Source: Tritrichomonas musculus (taxonomy: Eukaryota; Parabasalia; Tritrichomonadida; Tritrichomonadidae). Taken from it: 64,000 nucleotides of DNA. The position numbers and the translations under genes are program-made. How positions within the stretch are numbered: the stretch's first letter is position 1; each line of letters opens with the position of its first letter. This document shows, in pieces, positions 10,377 through 22,198 of the stretch. The notes under the pieces are model-generated. The model saw only the letters and a program-made list of their open reading frames with translations. It searched no databases and had not been told where the DNA came from. The stretch spans positions 792,435-856,434 of the forward strand of contig JAPFFF010000060.1 of assembly GCA_039105265.1 (NCBI GenBank), in the 5' to 3' direction.

Positions 10377-11454
10377 GTCCATCCGCAAATTTTTTTTTAT
10401 TTTTGAGGTACAAATCTAGTACGTTATAAATAATAACATTCTTTAAATATAGAATTAATAATTGATTTTTTGAAATATTTGAATGTTACTTTATTACCGT
10501 TAAGCCTCTATCAAAATTGAGAAGAAATTGAGGTGAAAGAATAAACGTATATTTAACGTACGAAAAAAAATATAACGTATTCCAACTTGTAGAGGAGAAA
10601 GGTAATGGACAAAGAGAGAAATCCAAGCTTCGATTTACAAAGATCCAAATGGATATCTTTGAGTTAATAGTAAGCAGTCATTCAAATCTTGAAATTGCAA
10701 AACCTTTTCATGCCATGCCTCATGCTTTTAATTATAATTCACGTCAAAATTCACTGGAAACTGTTGGGACTCAATAAGTCAATTTGTGTAAGCTAAAAGT
10801 TCTTATGTGACTTAGAAATCTCCTCTTTTTTATAACAAGAAAATTATATATCATGATGATGTTGACCAAATAATGCAAATAAACTATCCCATCGTTAGGA
10901 ATATATTAGAAAAGAATGATTGCTCTTCTGAAATGATGTTAAGTTAGATTTCACCGCTTTTTATCAAACATAATAATAGCAAATATAAAAACATCTCTTT
11001 AGTAAACTCTTAATTTTATTAATTATTTTTATTCATCTTTTCATAGAGATTCTCTCTGTATAATTTACATTTTAACGAGACTAAGTTATTGAAATTATTA
11101 TTTCCCAAAAAGTAGGCTTATTAAGTCTCGATTTTAGATATCGATAATTGAACCATTTTTCTGATATCAATATCAAATCAAAAAAATTATCTCTGATATC
11201 AAATATGTATAATGAATAAAAGATCGATGATCAATATTGAAATTCTTTTATCGTATCAAAATTTTAAATTTTTTAAACGGATTTCTTCACATATCCGTTA
11301 TAAAATTTAATATAAGCTGATTCTTTTACATAATAAGTTAGAATATATTTATTTTATGTCATTAAAATGCTATTTTTAATGATTTTTGCAGGTATTTATT
11401 TCAATTAATCAAGATTCGATATCAAAAGAATATTTTTTTTGTATCACATTTCAT
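10377..11454. other. Gene-free AT-rich stretch
   Basis: I see no supported gene on either strand. Several ATATCGAT/GATATC-type words recur around 11.13-11.22 kb, and TATCGAT-type sequences reappear near 11.6 kb. Nothing else stands out. Confidence 0.6.
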
Positions 11455-11559
11455 AAACTTTGTTTTTTAATTTTCGCGTGTAAAAAATAAATCATTCAAT
11501 ATTTGAAATAAATTCTTAGAAACCGTAAGTTTACACGCGAAAATTAAAAAACAAAGTTT
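11455..11559. repeat. Perfect inverted repeat, two 30-bp arms
   Basis: Arms 11455-11484 and 11530-11559 are exact reverse complements; the core of the left arm is TTTTCGCGTGTAAA. They enclose 45 bases. The whole unit is 105 bp, the size of a very small palindromic insertion (foldback or mini-MITE), with no coding content and no target duplication I can assign. Confidence 0.8.
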
Positions 11560-11799
11560 ACTTGATAATCGAATTCATCAATTTAAATTTCCAATCGATA
11601 ACATTTTAATATCGATTATCTGAGTTAAAAAAAGTGCAAAACATGAAAATCGATATCAGAATAGCATGTATACCAAAAAGATATGATTAAATGAAAGTTT
11701 GAAAGGAAAAAAAGAAGTTAAAGATAAAGTAAAGAACTTTCAGACGAATTAATTAACGTCCTCTTTAGTTAACTAAGTAGTCTATTTTATTAAGATAAT

Positions 11800-13043
11800 T
11801 TAAAAATATTAATTAAAAATATTATTTAATAATATTAATTAAAAATATTATTTAAAAATATTATTTAAAAATATTATTTAAAATTATTTATTAAAAATAT
11901 TATTTAAAAATATTATTTATATATATAATTTAAATATATAATTTAAATATATAATTTAAATATATAATTTAAATATATAATTTAAATATATAATTTAAAT
12001 ATATAATTTAAATATATTATTAAAAAATATTATTAAAAAATATTATTAAAAAATATTATTTAAAAATATTATTTAAATATATAATTTAAATATATAATTT
12101 AAATATATAATTTAAATATATAATTTAAATATATAATTCAAATATATAATTTAAATATATTATTAAAAAATATTATTTAAAAATATTATTTAAAAATATT
12201 ATTTAAAAATATTATTTAAAAATATTATTTAAATATATAATTTAAATATATAATTTAAATATATAATTCAAATATATAATTTAAATATATAATTCAAATA
12301 TATAATTTAAATATATTATTAAAAAATATTATTTAAAAATATTATTTAATAATATTATTTAAAAGTATTATTTAATAATATTATTTAAAAATATTATTTA
12401 ATAATATTATTTAAAAATATTATTTAAATATATAATTTAAATATATAATTCAAATATATAATTTAAATATATTATTAAAAAATATTATTTAAAAATATTA
12501 TTTAAAAATATTATTTAAAAATATTATTTAAAAATATTATTTAAATATATAATTTAAATATATAATTTAAATATATAATTTAAATATATAATTTAAATAT
12601 ATAATTTAAATATATAATTTAAATATATAATTCAAATATATAATTTAAATATATTATTAAAAAATATTATTTAAAAATATTATTTAATAATATTATTTAA
12701 ATATATAATTTAAATATATAATTTAAATATATAATTTAAATATATAATTTAAATATATAATTTAAATATATAATTTAAATATATAATTTAAATATATAAT
12801 TTAAATATATAATTCAAATATATAATTTAAATATATTATTAAAAAATATTATTTAAAAATATTATTTAAAAATATTATTTAAAAATATTATTTAAAAATA
12901 TTATTTAAATATATAATTTAAATATATAATTTAAATATATAATTTAAATATATAATTTAAATATATAATTTAAATATATAATTTAAATATATAATTTAAA
13001 TATATAATTTAAATATATAATTTAAATATATAATTCAAATATA
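11800..13043. repeat. AT satellite, mixed units
   Basis: Blocks of TTTAAATATATAA (13 bp) alternate with blocks of TATTATTTAAAAA-type units and occasional TTCAAATATATAA variants. There is practically no G or C over more than 1.2 kb. The blocks recur in the same order, so longer segments were copied. The array is interrupted by the element at 13044-14604 and continues beyond it. Confidence 0.9.
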
Positions 13044-13704
13044 AACTGCTTTCCAAATTTCCGTCCCTATCAAAAAAATTGTGGGATATTGAGAGTATAA
13101 AAAAGTGGTTTTTATCAAATTCAATGATGACGGGAAAAAAAACACTTTTTTTTTTTGAATTTTGAATATATAAAAAAATAAAACATTTTATTAATCAAAA
13201 AGTCAAAATAAAATTTTTTTTAAAATAAAATTAGTAAATTTGTATTATTATTTGGTCGAATAAATGAATGAATCATCTTATATAAAGAAACAGAGAAACA
13301 TCTTATATAAAGAACCAGAGAAACATCTTATACATTGGTGGCGCAAACTTTAATTAATTAATGTTGATTTTCATATTGACAATTATAGATATGATCATTT
13401 GAAATACTGATCTATTCCAAAGTCGCTAAAAAAAAATCTAAAAAAAGGGTAACCACATATGACCATTTGGGTTTCTTTCGGTGAAAATGATTTCGGACTT
13501 CTTTTCTAGTTTCTCTTCATGAATTTAAAATTTTTGGCAAATCTTAAAAGGTTTATTATCATTTTAATTAATTTCTTATTATTTTTCATTTTTAAATGAT
13601 ATTTTTATTATTATTTAAATGGTATTTGTATTCATTTTAAGAAATATTATTAATTTTGATTATAACTGCTTAAAATGGCGCCTTTTTTGTTAAAAATAAA
13701 AAAA

Positions 13705-13788
13705 GGCGCTTTTTTTGATAAAACTAAAAAGGCGCCTTTTTTGCTGCAAATTAAAAGGCGCCTTTTTAGTTTTATCAAAAAAAGCGCC
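13705..13788. repeat. Perfect inverted repeat with GGCGCC ends inside the transposon
   Basis: Arms 13705-13736 and 13757-13788 (32 bp each) are exact complements with a 20-base spacer. Each arm carries GGCGC-type boxes at both ends. A further GGCGCC lies just upstream at about 13677-13683, so the box recurs several times within 115 bases. GC clusters are otherwise absent here. Confidence 0.8.
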
Positions 13789-13885
13789 TCATCACTTCAT
13801 TTAAAAAAATCGGGTCTAGAAATCATTTGCTAACAGTGATGCTGCATGGAAGCAGCCTTTTTGGTTTAATTAAGAGAAAGAATTC

Positions 13886-14269
13886 ATGAAGAACAAAGAG
13901 ATGGAAGCAGCTTTTCATTGTATCAAACATGAAATCAAGAAATATAAATATCAAGATTCAGTCCTTCGTACAATTAAAGAAAGAACTGACACATCGACAC
14001 AATCACAAAATGCTGTTATTCAAGGAATGAACGGATTAAGATAAATTACAATCTGGTGGCGGAATCTTCAAAGGAACAACAATTCAACCACGCTCAAAGA
14101 GCAAGACAGTCATTCAACTCTTGAAGCAAAGGATTGATGAGTGTGTTGAACAAATGAATGATCCTAAATTCAAAGAAAATGATGAGCTTACAAACCAAAA
14201 ATTAGATCCAAGCCTTAGCAAAGCTGAGAATGAAGTTCTTATTTTTAGAGAAACATTACTGTTCTGGTA
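13886..14269 (+). pseudogene. Broken coding fragment inside the transposon, unrecognised
   Basis: An ATG-started frame at 13886-14044 (52 codons, MKNKEMEAAFHCIKHE) is followed in another frame by about 74 open codons (14048-14269) with SGGGIFKGTTIQPRSKSKTV and a Lys/Glu-rich tail. Base composition is coding-like against the AT background. Neither piece shows a transposase motif. A host gene piece captured by the element, then frameshifted, is the likeliest reading; a decayed transposase part is possible. Confidence 0.4.
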
Positions 14270-14604
14270 AAACAATTTAAATTTTGTAATCAATAGGATG
14301 ACCAAAATTTCCTTTTGAAATTTTTTAAAAATAAATTTAAATATATTATTAAAAAATAGATAAGTATTAATTATAATTATTTATAAAATAATAAATATAT
14401 GTTATTAAATTAATTTATAAAAAACAAAAGAGTAATATTTATTTTTGAAATATATATATATATAATATTTTTCAAAATAAAAATCTCAAACATTTTGAAT
14501 GTTTTATTTTTAATTGATAAGATAAAATATTTTTATTTTTTTATTTTTGACTTTTTGAATAAATACTCAGAAATTTGATATGGACGGAAATTTGGAAAGC
14601 AGTT

Positions 14605-15590
14605 TATAATTTAAATATATTATTAAAAAATATTATTTAAAAATATTATTTAATAATATTATTTAAAAATATTATTTAAATATATAATTTAAATATATAA
14701 TTCAAATATATAATTTAAATATATTATTAAAAAATATTATTTAAAAATATTATTTAAAAATATTATTTAAAAATATTATTTAAAAATATTATTTAAAAAT
14801 ATTATTTAAAAATATTATTTAAATATATAATTTAAATATATAATTTAAATATATAATTTAAATATATAATTTAAATATATAATTTAAATATGTAATTTAA
14901 ATATATAATTTAAATATATAATTTAAATATATAATTTAAATATATGATTTAAATATATAATTTAAATATATAATTTAAATATATAATTTAAATATATAAT
15001 TTAAATATATATTATTAAAAAATATTATTTAAAAATATTATTAAAAAATATTATTAAAAAATATTATTAAAAAATATTATTAAAAAATATTATTAAAAAA
15101 TATTATTTAAAAATATTATTTAAAATTATTTATTAAAAATATTATTTAAAAATATTATTTATATATATAATTTAAATATATAATTTAAATATATAATTTA
15201 AATATATAATTTAAATATATAATTAAAATATATAATTTAAATATATAATTTAAATATATATTATTAAAAAATATTATTAAAAAATATTATTTAAAAATAT
15301 TATTTAAAAATATTATTTAAAAAGATTATTTTAATAATATTTTTTTAATAATATTATTTTAATAATATTATTTTAATATATTATTTTAATAATATTATTT
15401 TAATAATATTTTTTTAATAATATTATTTTAATAATATTTTTTTAATAATATTATTTTAATAATATTATTTTAATAATATTATTTTAATAATATTATTTTA
15501 ATAATATTTTTTTAATAATATTTTTTTAATAATATTATTTTAATAATATTATTTTAATAATATTATTTTAATAATATTATTTAGTAATTA
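14605..15590. repeat. AT satellite, continuation beyond the transposon
   Basis: The same TTTAAATATATAA and TATTATTAAAAAA units as the left array, then from about 15330 TTTTAATAATATTA-type units, which are the other strand of the same motif family. This implies an inversion or strand switch within the array. Confidence 0.9.
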
Positions 15591-15995
15591 TTAATCTAAA
15601 TTTTTCTCTTTTTTGTAAAAAAATCTTTAAGGACGACCTTTCACCGTTTATAATTTATTTTATAACGATTAATTTTTGTATTCATTTTCATCGTAAATCA
15701 TTGAAAATTAAAAAATTTAATAACTCAAGTTAGAAAGGAAAAAAGAAACTTGTTTTTGTATTAATACAAATCAAATAGAATAAATTATTGATATCCGGTT
15801 TGAAAAGTAATAATAATACTTGTTATTTATCAAATTTAATCATTTTTTTATTTTATCTACAAAAATTTCATCTTTTTCTTTAATATATTATGAGTTTGGA
15901 ACCGGATTATTTTAAATATTCATGTTATTTAATAAATGGTGCATAGAAAACAAAATTGTTTTTCTTTGAAATTGAGTTATTACATTTTGAAATTC

Positions 15996-18386
15996 TTAGA
16001 AAAAATATAAACATAAGGGATTCAACCCTTGATAGAAATCTGGCAAAGTTGGTGTTGGTGGTCCATGTGGTTCAAGTGCATAAATTCTTGATTCTAACGC
16101 GGCAATCATATCTTTTAATTCGATATTTTCACTTTCTAATGTCTCCTTCCTACCGTTAAGTACATCAAGACCTTCATTAGCTGCATCCACAGTAGGGTAG
16201 TTATCAAACTCTGCCTCTAGCTCATTGACCTTCTCAGCTAACAACTTTAAACAAGGCTTGAGTGAGTCCCTAAACATATTGCTGATATCCATAGCACCAC
16301 TTAATGTCAAGGTTCCTGTATCAGGGTTGTCATTCTCATCAGTAAAATGTAGTTCATCTAGTTGCTTATACTCTTCCTCACACCAGGTAATTATAGGTGT
16401 TATATCTTTGGTTATGCTTCTTGCTGTAGTACCTGACATGAAGTTAATGCTATTTCTAACCAAATCATTCATCCCTTTGGTTGACTTATGCGAGAATAAC
16501 CTTTTAAGGAATCCTCCACCTTTTATTGTAGGAAAGTTTATACCATCTGGAAATAGCTGCATACCAATAGAACCTATTGATCCAGCAGTACCTACAACTC
16601 CTAAAGCTAATGCAGTCCATGAGACTATACGCAAATTATCTACATCATCCTCCAAATGTTGAGTAACTTGTTCAGTCCTTGATACTCTACCTTTTAGACT
16701 TTCCATAACAGTGTTCATTTCATTAACATCATAGCTAATAACATCTACATTGTTGGTAACCAAATTTAAATCACTCTTCATAGTAGTAATATTATCAGCA
16801 GTAATTATCTTAGAGGAGGTAATATTATCAGCAGTATATAAGGTTGCTGCCCCATTAGGATTTGGGGATACTTCATAAAATTGCTGCTTAATGATATACT
16901 CGAATGGGTTAGTAGTTGCATCCCAAAGAACCTCATCTATTGGGTCAACATATTCATCAGCTAAATATATCTTAATATCCCTTGAGTTATTAGTAGTCGA
17001 AGCTGCATATGTATATTCAAGCTGTTCACATGAATCAAGTACACCATGTAAGAACAACCATACCTTGTCTCCTCCATTGCCTTCTTTTCCTGTAGATCGA
17101 ACTGAGAATCTATTTGCATTTTTAGAACCTTCAAAGGTAATATCAAGGTAGAGTTCATCAATAGCACTAGTTTCTAATTTTTTAGTAGCATTATTCATCT
17201 TATAGCACCTAATTGCTTCTATATCATATCCATCTTTCGTACCTCCTTGACTTGTTTTGAAGCCTAAACTATATTTCGAAAAAGGTTCTACCTCTCCTGT
17301 CTTTAATTTTACAAAACAGTCTATTTTACACTTACCTCCATGAATCATGTAATGTAGTAGGTTATCAGGAGAGTAGTCATTAGGCTTATTAATCAGTTTC
17401 ATGTTCCTCTCACTCCTCTTGACTTGTATGTAGGTACCATCTTCACCATACTCATTCTCCTTATTTAATTCATTAACTAATCTACCATTGATATGACCTT
17501 TTATGTTATCACCTACCCATTTTGTACCATCCCATGATTACCACTTATTACCAAAACAATACTCATTAAACCTAAACTCTAAGTCATTAGGTATAGTATA
17601 TCCAGTATCTATGTTCCATTGAAGTAACCAATACTTCTTGTTATCTATCACAACCTGACTAGTTGATGTAGGCTTATATAAGTATAGTACATCACTTTTA
17701 CGTAAACTTAATGCATTATCAGCTTTTATTATAGAACACTTTATTGCCTTTTCTGTCTGTAAAGAATCAGTTAAATATTCATTCATTATGCTCAACTCCC
17801 CATTCAGCCACAAGGTATATGGGTTGAAGTCTAGTTTACTATCAAAAGCTATATTCATATATCCCATAATGGTACTATTATTTATACTGCATCCATTACT
17901 ACTTTTAGTTATCAAAGGAGAGTATACTTGACCATCCTTAACATATATACAGAACTCCTTGACTAATTTACCACTTGTATCATATACTATATTCTTCCTC
18001 AGGATTATCTTAAATATATTAGTCTAGGTTTTTATTTCATTGAGCTTATTCATGGAGTCTTCATGCAAATTAACAAACTTAAGGATATTGTAAGTTGTTG
18101 TTGAAGACTCAAATGATACATACTGTATATTTTTATTTTTAATATCAACTTCTGGTAAACCTTCGACCTCATTAAATAAATGACCTGTCTGTACATAGTT
18201 ATCTAAGTCACCCAAGGTTAATAACTGGCTACCTTTTCGAGTAGCATCCCCTATCTTAAACTGTATATCTCCTTTAAATCTTGTAGTAGTATCACTCATT
18301 TTAGTTAAATAAAACTTCTCATTCGATGTTAGCGCATTTAGCTTCAAGTGCAGCAAGTCTTTTCTCAAGAGTATCAATATATGCAT
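15996..18386 (-). pseudogene. Fossil fibre-like gene B of the inverted cassette (broken)
   Basis: Counterpart of the 1355-residue fibre-like protein at 42620-46687. Shared parts in order: RFKGDIQFK near the N-terminus, LWLNGELSI, LYLYKP, EYCFGNKW, then NPFEYIIKQQFYEVSPNPNG, SSKIITADNITTM and a coiled-coil region. It looks moderately old. Confidence 0.75.
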
Positions 18387-19707
18387 CCTTCTGGTCTATC
18401 ATTTCCTTCACTTCTCCTTTAGTAATATAAGCAGTCATATCTATATCTTCTAAGGGATGTTTTGTTGATTGAGCTGTTTTCAGGTTACAAACTTCTTGGC
18501 GTAATAGTTCGATGTTCTTAGCCAGCACAATGAAAATTGGCTTTAAACCTTCTCGAAACTCCAAACAAAAATCATCAACACCAGCGACACTCATTCCTGC
18601 TGTCTCTGGGTCATACCATTCATCATAATCATCTCCTTTTTTCATTTCTAATGGTTGAAATGTCATCGAACACCATTCTCTTATCCTTGTTAACATGTCA
18701 TCAGTTTCGCTAGAGGCAACTGAATCTACAGAAAACGTTTTCGGAGTCTCAAGAAACAAATTAGGAGTATAATCTAAATAGCTTCCAGCTGTTGGGGTAC
18801 TCATATTCCAAATGGTGTTACCAATATATTTCATTGCGACATCCATGTTAGAGGACATCATATCACCAAACCATTATTTTTCACAAAATAATCCCAAAAT
18901 TCTTCCCTATGCATTTGATGCCCAAGTAATCTATTTAATGCACCTCCAAGCTGTATAATACCGTTTCTATTCATTGTCCCAAAAATGTATTCCTTTCCAT
19001 CCTAAAACCAATCCTCCCAAATTAGCAGCAGTTTGAAATGCTATGGAGACTCCTTGCATAATTTTGATGGTTTTTACTTCATGCTCGAGGTACTGTGTTT
19101 TGATTTCTTGGATAGTCATTCTTTCATCTAATTCATCTACCACTTGTTCAAGTTTAGCTACATCATAGGTTATTACATCAACATTATTCGTGACTACATT
19201 CAAGTCTCCACGCATAGTGGTGATATTCTCTGCAGTGATTATTTTCGAGGATGTTATGTTATAGTCAGTATAAAGAGTGGATGCAGCTTGAGGATTTGGT
19301 TGGTTATCATAATACTTCGGCTCAATGATAAACATAAAAGGGTTAACCTTCCAATACCATTTTATTTCTTCAATTGGCTCAGTCATTGTTTTTCGTAGAT
19401 AGAGCTCAATATTTTTCGATTCGGTGTTTATATGTGTATCTCTCCAAAGTAAGCTAAGTCTTTCGATTGTATCGAGGTCTCCAATTAAATCAACATTTGC
19501 ATTGCGCTGACCATAAACATGGAGGATTTCTGGTTTTATTGAAAATATTAACCGAGTAGGTATAGATGAATGTGGTAAATAGATATCAAAATAAATTCGA
19601 GATATTTTTGGAATGAGCTCATGAAACATAACAGCATTCGCTTCATAATTAAACAATCTGCACTCAACACCTACCAAATCATATCCATCATAAGTTTCTT
19701 TATACAT
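18319..19707 (-). pseudogene. Fossil fibre-like gene A of the inverted cassette (broken)
   Basis: Contains the cassette hallmark block (NPNPQAASTLYTDYNITSSK in spirit, with ENITTMRGDLNVV following) and a coiled-coil end finishing LEAKCANIE. The living gene at 40.5-42.6 kb ends almost the same way (LEEKCSTIE) and likewise abuts the FKGDIQFK gene, so gene order is conserved. Family role: an elongated, probably trimeric attachment or fibre protein, inferred from the coiled coils only. Confidence 0.7.
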
Positions 19708-21518
19708 TTCTACTTTAAAAAAATTCTTTTATTTATTATTTTTGCTATTTGATCAGATAATAAATCAGATAAAGAATTTTTTTATAGCGACTATTTTCCT
19801 CAAAAAATAAACCATTCAAATTCTATTCAAATTTCTCCCCAAATTTCATTTGGGGAAATTCTCCCCATTTCCCCAAATGGGGAAATAGGAATATTTTTTC
19901 TTAATTTAATTATTTGTAAATGCTTATTTATAAATAGAGAATATATATTTTTAGTTAAAACATTAAATAAGGGTGGGACACTCTTTTTTTGACCTCAAAA
20001 AGTTTCAATATCTCTTCGAATTTTAGCTTTTATTTGGTGATTTTAATAAATTTTCTTATCCATTTGATAATCTTTAAAATGGTCAATGAAGCAAAACCAA
20101 AAACTTAATATTCATCGAGTTTTTTTTGACTTCACAAACAAATAGATCTCTCTTCGTAAGAGATATCCTTCAAAACTACTAATACCATTTGATTTTATAC
20201 ATGCACATTATCTATTATAAAACATGAATATTTATAATTACTTTGTAGTTAGTCCAGAAAAGTTAATATAATAATTATTTTTAAGTTTTTTCGATACATG
20301 ATCCTTTCAAACTTTTTATTTTGTAATATTCGATTTCTTCTTTTAATGCTCAATAAAATGATATATTTTGTTTGAACATAACTTCAAAGATAAAGTTTAG
20401 TTTGAAAAATGAATTCAAAAAGTTGAATTAATAAACGGAATGATTTAATTTTAAACGATCAAACTCAATATTTTTATTTTAAAATATATTATATGAATAG
20501 GGAATATTATTTAAAATAAGGTTCCCCCATTTATAAAAACAAAAAATTCAAAATGACCATTTTTTACCCAAATTATTTTTTTTTTAAAATCAAAAAAACC
20601 CCTAACATTACCGTTTACAATTTTTCATCGATACCTGTAAAATATTTTTATCTCAACAAAATAATATATTTACTTAATTTAAAATATATATCATGCTTAT
20701 TCACATCATATTAATATTTATAGGATAATTTCAATCAGATATTTTGAAATTAAAATCTTAATATTTGCAATATTATATGTCAGAAATAGAATTACAATGT
20801 CTTCTGGTTAAACATTAGTAAATCCATTGTATAACTATAGGCTAGATGCATTTTCGTTTAAATTTTCGTTAAACTGAAATTTTATGATCATCATTTTTAA
20901 ATACTTTTGAAGTAATTAAAACTTGTTAAAAATATTTGCTTGATTAATTTATATATTTAACACTTAATCCAATTCCAAAAGTTAAAATCAAAAATAATCG
21001 AAAGAATTAAATGTTATATTCCAAATATAAATGAAATAATCATTAATTTGTAATATATAATGTAAATAAATATATTTTTAATATTAGATATTTATTAAAT
21101 CTTTTAAATGATTTTTAATAAAATTCTTAGCAAGATATAATGAATTATTCTAAAACTAGTATATTTTCAGTGGTTCATTTCACTGTTTATATGTTTAATA
21201 GATTTTACCGATGCTTAGAAATTTATTTGTAATTATTTACTTAAAATCTTATTAACTATGGTGAACATAACATAATCTATAAAAATAGTTGTAGTAGTTA
21301 TATATTTGCCACGATTTTTGCACTTCGTTCAAAAACCGCGTCAAATATTTCCCATCCGCGACCCCAGCCCCGCTATGCCAGGTATGATCCCCCACTCCCA
21401 TTAATGATCTTCCACTGGGCTTGTTCTCAGGATTCCTCTCAACGCTCTGCTAGGAAGGAGGTCCCGTATCGTTAATATCAAAAAAGCTATAGAAAAAGTT
21501 GTTAATTGTGTGGTTTAC
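19708..21518. other. Gene-free stretch with GGGG/CCCC hairpins and a GC-rich island
   Basis: No supported gene. Two short hairpins lie at 19837-19855 (CCCCAAAT-TTC-ATTTGGGG) and 19867-19886 (ATTTCCCC-AAAT-GGGGAAAT). Two loosely similar segments beginning TTTTTTTGAC occur near 19987 and 20125. Bases 21308-21475 form a GC-rich island in otherwise AT-rich DNA, with TTTTTG/CAAAAA arms around GCACTTCGTT at its left edge. The left end of the large element may lie in this stretch, but no terminal repeat can be tested because the right end is outside the window. Confidence 0.6.
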
Positions 21519-22049
21519 TTAAAGGCATTCTTTCCAATCGTTTGCATGGCATTCAATTGGATAGTATATCCATCTTGTGTAAAATCCTATTCTAATAAAT
21601 AAATGCTCTGCATATGAATCTAAAAATTGGTTCATTCCTCTTTGAGGATCCATTAGGGTCCAATCAATTGTGGCATTTGGGAAAAATTGAAAGAATCTGG
21701 TAGAAATGCTCGTAAAAAGATTTTCATCGAAATTGAATTTACATTTGACTATATCAAGGGTTGTTTCAAACAATTTTTGTCGAATTTCTATGCATTTGTG
21801 AAGTTCACGATAATAATTTCTGACAAATGCTTGCTTTGGGCCAATATTGAATGGTGAATCTTGTGCAGTAACAATTTTACATAAACTCTGGTACATATAG
21901 TCATCTTCATTTAAATCTAAATCTTCTGGGTGTTTATCGATAAGATCTGATAGGTTCTCTATTGGATAGTTCTCTGTAGGCTCTACGTTGCACTCGGAGA
22001 TGGCGAACATAAGTAAAAATGATGTGATGAGGTGAGCACGAAAAATCAT
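21519..22049 (-). CDS. Small secreted protein, unrecognised
   Basis: 176 residues. An N-terminal signal peptide (MIFRAHLITSFLLMFAISEC) is followed by an acidic stretch (PEDLDLNEDDY) and an aromatic-rich body with four to five Cys, ending NDWKECL. There is no second membrane segment, so it is predicted to be secreted or luminal. It is divergent from the coiled-coil gene at 22199, with 150 bases between them holding two GACCGTTT boxes (AACGGTC on its own strand). The boxes resemble the promoter signature of the large element, so it may be the element's leftmost gene; a host gene is the alternative. I do not recognise the family. Confidence 0.6.
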   Translation of the reverse strand: MIFRAHLITSFLLMFAISECNVEPTENYPIENLSDLIDKHPEDLDLNEDDYMYQSLCKIVTAQDSPFNIGPKQAFVRNYYRELHKCIEIRQKLFETTLDIVKCKFNFDENLFTSISTRFFQFFPNATIDWTLMDPQRGMNQFLDSYAEHLFIRIGFYTRWIYYPIECHANDWKECL

Positions 22050-22198
22050 ATTTTTTTATTTGGGTCCCTCATGGGGTGCCCTAGGTGTTGCAGGGATGGA
22101 GACCGTTTTGTTGCAGGGGTGCCCTCTAAGTTTTGGGGTGGAGACCGTTTACCAAAAATCTAATTTTTTCGCGAGAGGTCATCACATCACTTTTTTTC
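22050..22198. promoter_or_regulatory. Divergent control region with two GGAGACCGTTT boxes and an Inr
   Basis: GGAGACCGTTT-type boxes lie near 22098 and 22141, each close to a GGGGTGCCCT-like word (22073, 22120). TCACTTTTTTTC ends just before the ATG at 22199 and fits the trichomonad Inr (TCAYTW). This decides the start of the rightward gene; an upstream non-ATG extension exists but overlaps these signals. Confidence 0.5.

Larger units (their letters stand above)
13044..14604. mobile_element. Mariner-like DNA transposon copy, 1.56 kb, flanked by TA
   Basis: Terminal inverted repeats of 31 bp with one mismatch: left 13044-13074 begins AACTGCTTTCCAAATTTCCG; right 14574-14604 is its complement. 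Both ends are flanked by TA, the target duplication of Tc1/mariner elements. The same AT satellite lies on both sides, so the insertion split a satellite array. I find no intact transposase or DDE/D motif; the inside holds GGCGCC-rich inverted repeats and a broken coding fragment. It is either a non-autonomous derivative carrying captured sequence or a decayed autonomous copy. Confidence 0.75.
15996..19707 (-). mobile_element. Fossil fragment of a Polinton-like element: two-gene fibre-like cassette
   Basis: Two adjacent genes on the minus strand match, in order and in sequence, the two fibre-like genes of the large element at 40.5-46.7 kb. Shared landmarks are FKGDIQFK, YLYKP, YCFGN and the block SPNPNAATTLYTDYNITSSK. 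The cassette lies in opposite orientation and is separated from the large element by about 2 kb. It is broken, with roughly three to five breaks overall, so it is older than the large element's copy. It may be a leftover of another related element, or a duplicated and displaced part of this one. Confidence 0.8.

Noticed and set aside
14114-14305. Minus-strand open frame inside the transposon
   Set aside because: Antisense to the more coding-like plus-strand fragment, hydrophobic low-complexity product.
13044-14604. LTR retroelement
   Set aside because: The ends are inverted rather than direct repeats and are flanked by TA.
15956-17151. Plus-strand open frames across the fossil cassette
   Set aside because: Shadows of the minus-strand fibre-like remnants.
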